Positions 1 to 7,273 of a stretch of DNA of 64,000 nucleotides are shown one piece after another; position 1 is the stretch's first letter, and every line of letters starts with the position of its first letter. The notes under the pieces are model-generated. The model was not told the origin of the DNA and ran no database searches. It was given only the letters and a program-made list of their open reading frames with translations. The translations under genes were made by a program, and so were the position numbers. Source of the DNA: an uncultured Faecalibacterium sp. (GTDB lineage Bacteria > Bacillota > Clostridia > Oscillospirales > Ruminococcaceae); the NCBI GenBank assembly GCA_937907025.1, contig CALESJ010000044.1:1-64000 (forward strand). Direction: 5' to 3'.

Positions 1-498
1 CTGATTCACTAATTTCTACCGTGCAGGTGTCCAACTTGCACTTGCAATTTGCTAATTTTTTTTAAGGCGGGAAATCAACCCGCAAGTTCAAAAAACTTTT
101 TGGGGCGCGACACGCTTTTGCAACTTTTGCATCCCCGGTCATCTATACTCATCATGCGGGGCGAAACCCGCAGGGCCGTACCCATAAGGGGAACGGCCAC
201 GGGGCTGGGGGCGCCGGCCGCAGAAGGCAGCGCCGACCCGGAACAGACGGTTACATATGCCCGTGCGGCACACAGCCGAAGCAGAAACCAGCGCACAACA
301 CACCCCCGGGCCCGGGAAGGTCGGGGGACGGGACCTGACGAACAGGAACGCGCATTTCCGCTGCCGGCTGCGGTGCCCCGGACCCGGCGCATCGCGCCCT
401 GACTGCCGTCGTGAAACCGGGACGGCCCCGCCCGGACCAACTGTTTCACCGCATCCCCGGCCGGGGACGCGGTTCCAAGATCGGGAGGGGTGTACACG
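1..498. other. Non-coding stretch, no gene recognised
   Basis: I see no convincing gene here. Open frames exist on both strands, but they are Arg/Pro/Gly-rich translations typical of GC-rich non-coding DNA and lack a good ribosome site. The first 150 bases are clearly AT-richer than the rest, with a T run at 57-63, a short inverted repeat GCGGG/CCCGC near 67-83, and a TATACT box at 144-149 without a well-spaced -35. This may be the tail of an upstream terminator plus a promoter region for the next genes. Confidence 0.5.
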
Positions 499-864
499 AT
501 GAAACGACATCTGCATCTTGCCATAGGATTGAGTTCCGTACTGCTGGCGGTCTGCTGCCTGGCGGGGGCCGGTCTGGCCTGGCTGCGTGCTGCCGCAGGG
601 GCGGTGGTACAGACAGCGCTGCTGTGTACGGCAGCGGAACCGGCACCCGCACAGTCCATCTCCATGGCCACCAGCCGCACCTCTGAATCGGCTTTGCCCA
701 CGGGCTACTGGTTCGGTCCCACGCTGCGGACGGACCAGACCCCGGCAGCGAGCCGGCAGCCTGTCTGTCTGACTGTATCGGATGCCGCAGCCTGGAGCCC
801 TGCGCCGCCGGGCACTGCCCGGGCGGGCCCCGGCGGGAGCCTGCCCATCGGAACCATAACATGA
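499..864 (+). CDS. Small secreted or membrane-anchored hypothetical protein
   Basis: I do not recognise this 121-residue protein. A GGGAGGGG ribosome site ends 8 bases before ATG 499, which favours that start over the in-frame GTG at 490. A basic start (MKRH) is followed by a hydrophobic helix at about residues 8-30, so export or membrane anchoring is likely. The rest is low-complexity, rich in Ala, Pro, Ser and Thr, with no motif. It lies 53 bases before another exported protein and may share its transcript. Coding status is not certain, because composition alone could produce this frame. Confidence 0.45.
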   Translation: MKRHLHLAIGLSSVLLAVCCLAGAGLAWLRAAAGAVVQTALLCTAAEPAPAQSISMATSRTSESALPTGYWFGPTLRTDQTPAASRQPVCLTVSDAAAWSPAPPGTARAGPGGSLPIGTIT

Positions 865-917
865 CCGCTGTACTGTGACCCGGCCGGGCCGGGCGGTGCC
901 GCGGGGAAGGGAAGAAC

Positions 918-1892
918 ATGAAACGCATCCTGCACACCGCGGTGCTGTGTGTTTTGCTGCTGGCCGGGACCTGCCTGCCCGTGCCGGCGGCGGAAACGCC
1001 GGACCCGGCAGCCGAACCGGAATTGTGCCTGAACCAGCAGCTGGAATGCCAGGCGGACGGCACCTATACTTTGAACTTGCAGGCCTGGGCCGAGGCAGGC
1101 GCGAAGGCAGCCCCCGGCCCCGATACACAACTGCGCTATACCCTGGCGTCCGAATATGCCATGACGGAAGAACCGGACATCCAGGTCTATGCCATGGACA
1201 AGACCCACAGCGGATGGGGACAGGTCAAACTGGACCTGCCCGGCCTGCAGCTGACCACCGATGCAGCGACCGGCACCCTGACTGTGACCGGTTTTGACTA
1301 TACAACCAACGCCGTGAGCGAAAAGCCCCGTCTGGATTCCGGCGGGCACACCACCTACGGACGAAAGCTGGTGGTGCGATTGTCCGGCCTGAAAGCCGAT
1401 TACGCCGCCACTTTCGGCGGCTGCGGGGTGCAGGCGGGCACAGGCGGCCTGTATACGGCGGCAGACGGCGGCACACAGCCGGTGTGCCTGGCCGATTTCC
1501 CCGCCGCTGCGGCCGATATTCCCCTGCGCTGTACTTACACCCCCGCCGACCAGACCCTGACGGCGGAACAGGAGGTGAACTTTGGATACATGATCAACCC
1601 GCCCGGCGGCAATGCGGGCAACATCCCCGACGGCAGCAACAACGCATGGTGCAGTGTGCGCTATACCGTTTCGGATGGGGACGGTCCGGTGGCGGAATAC
1701 ACCGTGCCGGCCGGGGCGGCCATGTCCGGCGGCCGCTGGACTCTCTGGCCCCAAACCTGCCGCACCACCGGCTGTTACACCGTTACCGTGACCCTGTGTG
1801 CGGTGCGGGAACCGGTGGGAAAACAACCACCCCAGGGCAGCGCCCGGCGCCTGGTTCTGCAGACCGACGCCCGGGTGAAGACGGCGCGGTAA
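918..1892 (+). CDS. Secreted protein resembling modules of clostridial VWA-type adhesins
   Basis: A 324-residue exported protein. MKRILHTAVL plus a hydrophobic core and an AXA site (PAAE, about residue 25) form a signal peptide, and the start has a GGGAAGGGAAG ribosome site. The segment around residues 108-170 (VTGFDYTTNAV, then GRKLVVRLSGLKA, then a Gly-rich FGGCG turn) resembles the beta-sandwich block seen beside VWA domains in large adhesins of gut Firmicutes. The VWA domain, LPXTG anchor and repeats are all absent, so this could be a free secreted fragment or degenerate paralogue. A strong terminator follows. Family resemblance is from memory; function is unknown. Confidence 0.6.
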   Translation: MKRILHTAVLCVLLLAGTCLPVPAAETPDPAAEPELCLNQQLECQADGTYTLNLQAWAEAGAKAAPGPDTQLRYTLASEYAMTEEPDIQVYAMDKTHSGWGQVKLDLPGLQLTTDAATGTLTVTGFDYTTNAVSEKPRLDSGGHTTYGRKLVVRLSGLKADYAATFGGCGVQAGTGGLYTAADGGTQPVCLADFPAAAADIPLRCTYTPADQTLTAEQEVNFGYMINPPGGNAGNIPDGSNNAWCSVRYTVSDGDGPVAEYTVPAGAAMSGGRWTLWPQTCRTTGCYTVTVTLCAVREPVGKQPPQGSARRLVLQTDARVKTAR

Positions 1893-1927
1893 CGCCCGCC
1901 CGGCCCTTACAAAAAGCCTGATCAGCC

Positions 1928-1973
1928 CTTCCCCAACCATGCCGGGCGCCCGGCACGGCGGGGAAGTTTTTTT
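1928..1973 (+). terminator. Rho-independent terminator
   Basis: CTTCCCC (1928-1934) pairs with GGGGAAG (1960-1966), with an inner GCCGGGC/GCCCGGC-type self-complementary core, followed by seven T. It ends the transcript of the secreted protein at 918. Confidence 0.85.
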
Positions 1974-1974
1974 G

Positions 1975-2003
1975 TTGCGTTCGGCTGCGGGCCTTGGTAT
2001 AAT
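1975..2003 (+). promoter_or_regulatory. Sigma-A type promoter of the DivIVA-like gene
   Basis: TTGCGT (1975-1980), a 17-base spacer and a perfect TATAAT (1998-2003) lie directly after the previous terminator and about 90 bases before the chosen start codon. Confidence 0.75.
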
Positions 2004-2095
2004 AATACCATATGTAAACAGAAAAACGCCGGGGAATGCGCTGGGGGGCGCGCCCCGGCGGGAAGTACATTGAGGAAGGAACGGGGTGCGTTACC

Positions 2096-3544
2096 GTGCC
2101 AAAAATCGACGTCAGCAAATTTATTGAACAAAGCGGCATCCGCAAGGCGCGTTTCGGCGGGTATGAAACCGCCGATGTGCGGCAGGCCATGCAGGCTCTG
2201 TGCATCGAATATGAGCAGCGCCTGAACCGGGCCGAAAGTCACGCCAAGGCGCTTTCCCAGCAGAATACGGCGCTGGAACAGCACTGCCAGACCCTGACGG
2301 CGCAGAATCGCCGTCTGGCAGAGCAGAGCGCCACTCTGGCAGGCAATACCCAGACCTATTCCCGTCAGCGCACCGAGCTGGACAACCGTCTGGCCAGCCT
2401 GAAGGAAAAATACCACTCTCTCAGCGACCAGTGTGCGGTGCTGCAGCTGAAAAACACCGACCTGCAGAAGGAAAACGAGGAACTGAAGGAGAGCGCCGCC
2501 CAGGCCCGCGCGGAACTGCGCATCAAGGGCCGGGAGCTGGACGATGAAAAGTCCGCCCAGGTGGCCGCCCGCCGCGAACTGCTGGAAAAAGCCGAGGATG
2601 AGGCCGAAAAGCTGGTGGAGGACGCCCGCAAGAAAGCCGAAAAGATCACCGACCAGGCCAATCTGGAAGCACAGGCCACTGCCCGTGCCGCCCGGGAACA
2701 GGCCCAGGCCCAGGCCCGCAAGCTGGTGGATGCCGCTGCGGCCGAAGCCAACGAAGTGCAGAACGCCCACCAGCTGCGGCTGAACAGCCTGCGGGAGGAA
2801 GTCCGGGTGCTGGAACAGCGCCGGGACAAGCTCATTGAATTTTTGAACCGGATGGCTCAGGAACTGATGCAGGTGGAAGGCACCGCCAAGAGCGAAGGCG
2901 CCGCCGCCGAAGCGGAACCCGCGCCTGCCGGGGAGGAACTGCCTGACCTGCATGAAGTGCCCACCCCGCCGGTGGAGCTGGACCTGGGACCGGAGGCCAT
3001 CGCCCGTGCGGTGGATGAGCTGCGCGCCCAGGCGGCGGCCGATGACGGGGAGGAAGAGGCGGATACGACGGTTGCTGCCGCTCCCGAGGAAGACAGCGTG
3101 GCGGCCCGTGCGGCCCGCAGCTTCCAGCTGGTGGAAGAGGACGAGGAAGAATCCGAGGCCCAAGAAACAGCCCCGGCCGAAACGCCCGCCGCCGAAACGC
3201 CCGCCGAACCGGAACAGGAGGAGGCCCCGGCCGAAACGCCCGTGGTTGACCATTCCGACCCGGCCCGCCAGACCGGCCCGGCCCTGACCGAAGTGCCGGG
3301 GGCCATCTTCTCCTCGCCCATCGTGCGGCAGGAAACCCCCGCCGTGCCCGATGAGGACCCGCCCACTGCCGGCCCGCAGCTGCCGGTCATGCCCAGCTTC
3401 GGGGCGGAGGAAGACGAACCCGAGGAAGAGCCCGAGCTGCCCGAACCGGAGGACAGCGACAAGCCCAAACCCCAGCCCGGCGTGGACCGCCGCAAGGCCG
3501 TGCGTGCCCTGCGTGCCCTGCGCCGCCGCACCGGCAAACAGTAA
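2096..3544 (+). CDS. DivIVA-like coiled-coil protein
   Basis: A 482-residue cytoplasmic protein. Residues 1-30 (VSKF, then GIRKARFGGYETADV) resemble the membrane-sensing N-terminal segment of DivIVA/GpsB. A long Ala/Glu/Lys/Gln coiled coil follows to about residue 265. Residues 280-450 are acidic and Pro-rich with ETPAAETPAE-like repeats. The last 20 residues are strongly basic (RRKAVRALRALRRR). DivIVA proteins organise the cell pole and division site, so a scaffold role is likely. I chose GTG 2096 because GAGGAAGGA lies upstream and the DivIVA block starts there; an in-frame ATG at 2036 would add 20 unrelated residues. Confidence 0.75.
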   Translation: MPKIDVSKFIEQSGIRKARFGGYETADVRQAMQALCIEYEQRLNRAESHAKALSQQNTALEQHCQTLTAQNRRLAEQSATLAGNTQTYSRQRTELDNRLASLKEKYHSLSDQCAVLQLKNTDLQKENEELKESAAQARAELRIKGRELDDEKSAQVAARRELLEKAEDEAEKLVEDARKKAEKITDQANLEAQATARAAREQAQAQARKLVDAAAAEANEVQNAHQLRLNSLREEVRVLEQRRDKLIEFLNRMAQELMQVEGTAKSEGAAAEAEPAPAGEELPDLHEVPTPPVELDLGPEAIARAVDELRAQAAADDGEEEADTTVAAAPEEDSVAARAARSFQLVEEDEEESEAQETAPAETPAAETPAEPEQEEAPAETPVVDHSDPARQTGPALTEVPGAIFSSPIVRQETPAVPDEDPPTAGPQLPVMPSFGAEEDEPEEEPELPEPEDSDKPKPQPGVDRRKAVRALRALRRRTGKQ

Positions 3545-3595
3545 ACCAGACCGGCGTTCCCTGCGCCGTTCCCGAAAAGACGGGAAAAGAGAAAA

Positions 3596-3627
3596 GCCAC
3601 GCCCTGCGGTATATTGCAGGGCGTGGC
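3596..3627. terminator. Bidirectional terminator between convergent genes
   Basis: A perfect 12-base stem GCCACGCCCTGC/GCAGGGCGTGGC encloses an 8-base loop. T-rich sequence follows on the plus strand and an A-rich tract precedes it, giving a T-rich tail on the minus strand. It separates the DivIVA-like gene from the cyclophilin gene. Confidence 0.8.
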
Positions 3628-3653
3628 TTCTTATATTGATAGCAGGGACCGGC

Positions 3654-4436
3654 TTACTCGGCGGATTCCGTGGTGGCGGGTTCCGGGCCGGGATAGGTGG
3701 TGATGGTCACCGTGTTGATGGTGATGTCCTCCTCCGGGCGGAAAGTGTCGGTGCCGTCCTCATTCACGGCGGTGGGGGCGCAGGCCATGGCATCCACCAC
3801 CTCCATGCCCAGGTACACCTGCCCGAACACCGTGTCGGTATTATCCAGATAGGGCAGCCCGCCGCCGTCTGCGTAGGCTGCAACCTGGCTCTCGGTGTAT
3901 CCGTTGGCGGTCAGCTCCTCCTGCATGGTCTTGTCCACACTGTTGGGCAGAGCTGTCACAAAATAGAACTGGCTGTTGCCGCCTTCCTGGTCGCCGCCGG
4001 AAGCAAAGGCTGCGCACAGGGCGCCGGTGTAATGGCGCAGGTCGGCGCTGGCTTCCAGGGGATACGGATTGTTGTTCCAGATGGTGGAGCCGCCGGTCCC
4101 GGTACCGGTGGAGTCGCCCCCCTGCACCGCAAACCCGTACTCGCTGCGCCAGATCACCGTGCCGTCATAGTAGCCGGTGCGGGCCAGCCCTACAAAATTT
4201 TCCACCGCCATGGGGGCCGCGCCCGGGTACAGCACCGCCCGCACTTCCCCCAGGCTGGTATCAAAAATGGCAATCAGGTCACCGTCCGAAGGTGCGGTGA
4301 ACTGCCGTTCGCCGCTTTCCACCACCGGGCGGTCGGGCAGTTTGTGGCCGCTTTCCTCCCCGGAACAGGCGGTCAGGCAAAGGGCCAGCAGCGCTGCAAA
4401 GCACGCCGCGGCGCGCAGTTTTTTGGTTCTGGGCAT
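3654..4436 (-). CDS. Lipoprotein cyclophilin-type peptidyl-prolyl isomerase
   Basis: A 260-residue lipoprotein that should catalyse proline cis-trans isomerisation in exported proteins outside the membrane. The N-terminus has a basic start, a hydrophobic core and an LTAC lipobox with Cys24. The cyclophilin domain covers roughly residues 60-250, with ENFVGLARTGYYDG, the QGGDSTGTGTGG loop and SQFYFV. The catalytic Arg is kept in IWRS where the usual form is FHR. An extra loop is present between residues 170 and 200. AAGGAGG lies 6 bases before ATG 4436; an in-frame upstream Met would place a foreign stretch before the signal peptide. Transcribed alone. Confidence 0.88.
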   Translation of the reverse strand: MPRTKKLRAAACFAALLALCLTACSGEESGHKLPDRPVVESGERQFTAPSDGDLIAIFDTSLGEVRAVLYPGAAPMAVENFVGLARTGYYDGTVIWRSEYGFAVQGGDSTGTGTGGSTIWNNNPYPLEASADLRHYTGALCAAFASGGDQEGGNSQFYFVTALPNSVDKTMQEELTANGYTESQVAAYADGGGLPYLDNTDTVFGQVYLGMEVVDAMACAPTAVNEDGTDTFRPEEDITINTVTITTYPGPEPATTESAE

Positions 4437-4511
4437 AAGCAGCCTCCTTGGGGGCAATGATCCAAACACAAATTAAATTCAGTATACCACAAATTCCCCT
4501 GAAAGCATAGC

Positions 4512-4540
4512 TTGACGCGGGACAAAAAAACAAGTACACT
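4512..4540 (+). promoter_or_regulatory. Promoter of the DUF1292 gene
   Basis: TTGACG (4512-4517), a 17-base spacer and TACACT (4535-4540). It is transcribed away from the cyclophilin gene, whose own minus-strand -10 (TATACT-like) lies near 4480. Confidence 0.75.
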
Positions 4541-4560
4541 ATAAGCGTACACAGAAAACC

Positions 4561-4588
4561 AACAGGGTCCCAGGACCCGATGTTTTTT
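4561..4588 (+). terminator. Possible leader hairpin with U-tract before DUF1292
   Basis: GGGTC (4565-4569) pairs with GACCC (4574-4578) around CCAG, optionally extended by AACA/TGTT. Six T (4583-4588) follow and run straight into the AGGAG ribosome site at 4589. It looks like an intrinsic terminator inside the leader, so attenuation is possible. The stem is short. Confidence 0.4.
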
Positions 4589-4602
4589 AGGAGAAAACGA
4601 AT

Positions 4603-4935
4603 ATGGCTGAAGAACTGAACCCCGAAATGCTGGAAGAGGCTTCCCCCGACCTGCTGACGCTGGAGGATGAGGACGGCAAGGAGTGCACCTTTGAAGTCAT
4701 CGACGTGACCGAAATCGACGGCACCCGCTACATGGCGGTGGTGCCTTACCAGGAAGACCCCGAGTCCCTGGAAGAGGATGCCGAGCTCATCCTGATGCGC
4801 ATCGGCACCGACGACGACGGCGAATATATGGACATTGTGGACGACGACGAGGAACTGCTCCGCGTCGGCAAGGTGTTTGAAGAGCGCCTGAAGGCAATGT
4901 TCGACATCGACGATTCCGAGCTGGAAGAAAACTAA
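4603..4935 (+). CDS. DUF1292 family protein (YrzB-like)
   Basis: A 110-residue very acidic cytoplasmic protein. The pattern LTLEDEDGKECTFEVIDV, then YMAVVPYQE, then a run of Asp/Glu and a closing LLRVGKVFEERL, is that of DUF1292, a small conserved Firmicutes family of unknown function. AGGAG lies 9 bases before ATG 4603. In many Firmicutes the gene sits beside alaS and ruvX, but here it stands alone with its own promoter and a possible leader hairpin. A structured RNA follows at once. Confidence 0.85.
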   Translation: MAEELNPEMLEEASPDLLTLEDEDGKECTFEVIDVTEIDGTRYMAVVPYQEDPESLEEDAELILMRIGTDDDGEYMDIVDDDEELLRVGKVFEERLKAMFDIDDSELEEN

Positions 4936-4941
4936 GTGAAA

Positions 4942-5189
4942 ACCCTGCGCGGTTCGATTTGTTGCGGCTTTATATGATCCTACTAATCAAATCTAGGGAG
5001 CCCGGATAAGTCCTCTGCTGGATCGCAGACCTCCCGCCCCGTTTCGGCGGCAAGCGGAAGAAGGGAGTGTGAACGCAGCGGCAGGGCACCCACCTGCTCA
5101 TAACAGTAGGTTTTGATTGGTCGCAGACGGCTGTGCGGGGTATGTTGTGTGCTTGAGCGCCGGGCGGTTCCGCCGCCCGGCGCTTTTTT
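4942..5189 (+). ncRNA. ssrS: Structured RNA, probable 6S RNA (SsrS)
   Basis: The region folds into one long rod. ACCCTGCGCGG (4942-4952) pairs with CTGTGCGGGGT (5131-5141), TGTTGCGG with TCGCAGACG, and AATCAAA (4985-4991) with TTTGATT (5112-5118). An internal GGGCACCCACCTGCT motif forms a small 3' hairpin ACCTGCT/AGTAGGT (5091-5111), like the hairpin in the 6S central bulge. A strong terminator ends it at 5189. The 5' end is uncertain: a TATGAT box at 4973-4978 could start the RNA near 4985, or it could begin near 4940. 6S RNA sequesters sigma-A RNA polymerase. SRP RNA and RNase P motifs are absent. No covariance search was possible. Confidence 0.5.
5156..5189 (+). terminator. Strong terminator of the structured RNA
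   Basis: A 12-base perfect stem AGCGCCGGGCGG/CCGCCCGGCGCT with a 5-base loop, followed by six T. Confidence 0.9.
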
Positions 5190-5234
5190 AGAATTTTCAA
5201 AAAATATCATGAGTGTGAAAGGGGAGTGCTTGGC

Positions 5235-5942
5235 TTGGCCGGTCGTGTTGCGGCAGGGGACAAGCTGCCATTCTTTTTGTATGATACACCGTACAGCGCG
5301 CAGAACCGGTTCCGGGATCTGCTGGCCGAAAGTGCCCCGCTGGTGCTGGTGTTCATGAACAATTTCGGGTATCCGGTCACCCGCACCTTTGCGGAGCGCT
5401 ACGCCGATACCTACGACGGCCTGCGCAGCGGCGGGTTTGCCATGGTGGTGCGGTCCCGGGCGGACAAGCTGGCTGCCAGCATCGGGCCGGATACCTTGCC
5501 TTTTCCGCTGCTGTGCGATGCGGACGGGGTGCTGTACGACCTGTTGGACATCCCCCAGCGCAGCGGCGCGCTGACGGCGTACAGCCTGGAAGCCTGGCAG
5601 ATTTTGCGGGAAGCCAAGCGCAACGGCTACAAGGCCCCCAAAAACAACCTGCTGGAACTGCCCCTGACCCTGATTCTGGACGTGGACGGCACCGTGCTGT
5701 TCGCCCATTACGGGTCCAGCCTGACCGACGTGCCCGAGGATTGCGACGCCATGCAGGCCCTGCTGGAAGAGCTGGACCTGGTCCCGGAGGACGACGCCGA
5801 GCCGGACGAAGATGTGCCCATCTACACCCCGGCGGATGAATCGCCCCGGATTCCCGGCCTGACCGATGCCGAAGAAAACACTGAGGAGTTCGACCGCACC
5901 GGTGTGCTGCGCCTGTTCGACGATACCTTTAAGGACAAGTAA
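5235..5942 (+). CDS. Peroxiredoxin-like (thioredoxin-fold) protein without peroxidatic Cys
   Basis: A 235-residue cytoplasmic protein with the AhpC/TSA layout: GDKLPFFLYDTPYS, LVLVFMNNFGYPVTRTF, then FPLLCDADGVLYDLL and LILDVDGTVLF. In true peroxiredoxins the segment after the FM strand holds the peroxidatic Cys in a TxxC motif; here it reads MNNFGYPVTRTF with no Cys. The only Cys sits at the DxDG strand. The C-terminal 50 residues are acidic. GGGGAG lies 8 bases before TTG 5235; GTG 5226 is an alternative start. The protein may have lost peroxidase activity. It is followed by a strong terminator. Confidence 0.65.
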   Translation: MAGRVAAGDKLPFFLYDTPYSAQNRFRDLLAESAPLVLVFMNNFGYPVTRTFAERYADTYDGLRSGGFAMVVRSRADKLAASIGPDTLPFPLLCDADGVLYDLLDIPQRSGALTAYSLEAWQILREAKRNGYKAPKNNLLELPLTLILDVDGTVLFAHYGSSLTDVPEDCDAMQALLEELDLVPEDDAEPDEDVPIYTPADESPRIPGLTDAEENTEEFDRTGVLRLFDDTFKDK

Positions 5943-5955
5943 AGAAAAACCTGCA

Positions 5956-5992
5956 AACCGTTTCCGCCCCTTCCGGCGGGAACGGTTTTTTG
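5956..5992 (+). terminator. Rho-independent terminator
   Basis: AAACCGTT-CCGCC pairs with GGCGG-AACGGTTT around CCTTCC and is followed by T's. It closes the peroxiredoxin-like gene. Confidence 0.85.
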
Positions 5993-6001
5993 TTGCCTGC
6001 C

Positions 6002-6030
6002 TTGCCGTTTGACAGCAAACGGTTTATAAT
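6002..6030 (+). promoter_or_regulatory. Promoter of the nonulosonic acid operon with a palindrome in its spacer
   Basis: TTGCCG (6002-6007), a 17-base spacer and a perfect TATAAT (6025-6030). The spacer holds a perfect 7-base inverted repeat, CCGTTTG-ACAG-CAAACGG (6005-6022), a position where a repressor would block polymerase. The operator role is inferred. Confidence 0.75.
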
Positions 6031-6071
6031 AAAGACTGAATTTTTGTAATATAAGATTGGGGGACGTATCC

Positions 6072-7244
6072 ATGTCTGAATTTATCCCGTTGTCTGTACC
6101 GAATTTTGGCGAAAAAGAGGCCGCCCGTGCGGCCGAAGCCATCACCTCCGGCTGGGTGTCCACCAGCGGCGCCCGGGTGGGCGAGTTTGAGCAGGCCCTG
6201 GCCGACTATGTGGGCATGCCCCGGGCCGTGGCCTCCAATGCCGGGTCTTCGGCGCTGCACCTGGCCGCCATGGCCGCCGGCATCCAGCGCGGGCAGGAGG
6301 TCATTGTGCCTACCCTGACCTTCATTGCTGCCGTCAGCCCGCTGACCCGCTATGTGGGGGCGGAACCCGTCTTCATCGGCTGCAACGATTCCTGGTGCAT
6401 CGACCCCGATGCGGTGGAGGACTTCTGCGCCAACCACTGCACCCTGAAAGAGGACGGCCTGTACAACAACAAAACCGGCGCCAAGGTGGCGGCCCTGGAA
6501 GTGGTGCACGTCTTCGGCAATATGGCCGATATGCCCCGCCTGCTGGAAATTGCCAAAAAGTACCGCCTGACTTTCATTGAGGACGCCACCGAGGCCCTGG
6601 GCACCAAGTACGTTTCCGGCCCGCTGGCCGGCAAGTTTGCCGGTACCATGGGTGATGTGGGCTGTTACAGCTTCAACGGCAACAAGATCATCACCACCGG
6701 TGCCGGCGGCATGCTGGTGTCCAACCATGCCGACTGGGCGGAACACGCCAAGCACCTGTCCACCCAGGCCAAGAGCGATATGCTCCAGTTCTTCCACGAC
6801 GAGGTGGGCTACAACTACCGCATGACCAACGTCCAGGCCTGCCTGGGTCTGGCCCAGCTGGAACGGCTGGAAGACTTCATCGCCACCAAGATTGCCCGCT
6901 ACAACCAGTACAAGGATGCTCTGGACGGCTACCACGGCCTGCGCATCCTACCCTTCAAGACCGAAGCCGAGGGCGTGCGCGCCAACCACTGGTTCTACAG
7001 CCTGTATCTGGGCGATACCAAGCTGGACCGGGATACGGTCATCAGCACGCTGCAGGGCCAGAACATCCAGACCCGCCCGGTGTGGGCCCTCATCCATGAG
7101 CAGGCCGACTACACCCGCAACGAAGCCTACGGCCTGGACAAGGCCCTGGACCTGCGGGCCAACATCGTGAACCTGCCCTGCTCCACCAACCTGAGCGAAG
7201 CCGACTGCGCCCGCGTCATCGATGCGGTGAAGGCGTTGGCCTGA
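6072..7244 (+). CDS. LegC-type PLP-dependent sugar aminotransferase
   Basis: A 390-residue DegT/DnrJ/EryC1/StrS-family enzyme expected to aminate C4 of a nucleotide-linked 4-keto-6-deoxy-HexNAc in nonulosonic acid synthesis. Visible features: GWVSTSGARVGEFE near the start, SNAGSSALHLA, PTLTFIA, the HVFGNMADM and IEDATEALG blocks, and the PLP lysine K205 in SFNGNKIITTGAGG. The long insert around DDSWCIDPDAVE is typical of the LegC subgroup. GGGGGA precedes ATG 6072. First gene of the operon. Legionaminate or a related sugar fits the neighbours, but the exact product cannot be read from sequence. Confidence 0.85.
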   Translation: MSEFIPLSVPNFGEKEAARAAEAITSGWVSTSGARVGEFEQALADYVGMPRAVASNAGSSALHLAAMAAGIQRGQEVIVPTLTFIAAVSPLTRYVGAEPVFIGCNDSWCIDPDAVEDFCANHCTLKEDGLYNNKTGAKVAALEVVHVFGNMADMPRLLEIAKKYRLTFIEDATEALGTKYVSGPLAGKFAGTMGDVGCYSFNGNKIITTGAGGMLVSNHADWAEHAKHLSTQAKSDMLQFFHDEVGYNYRMTNVQACLGLAQLERLEDFIATKIARYNQYKDALDGYHGLRILPFKTEAEGVRANHWFYSLYLGDTKLDRDTVISTLQGQNIQTRPVWALIHEQADYTRNEAYGLDKALDLRANIVNLPCSTNLSEADCARVIDAVKALA

Positions 7245-7273
7245 ATCTGACTGCATAAAAGGGGAGAACCGCC

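Noticed and set aside
49..402. A possible 117-residue protein at the start of the window
   Set aside because: There is no ribosome site, and the sequence is Arg/Pro/Gly-rich without any motif; it is typical of random GC-rich DNA.
4942..5189. SRP RNA, RNase P RNA or tmRNA as the identity of the structured RNA
   Set aside because: The conserved SRP GGAAG apical motif, the RNase P GAGGAAAGUCC-type motif and a tRNA-like acceptor of tmRNA are all absent.
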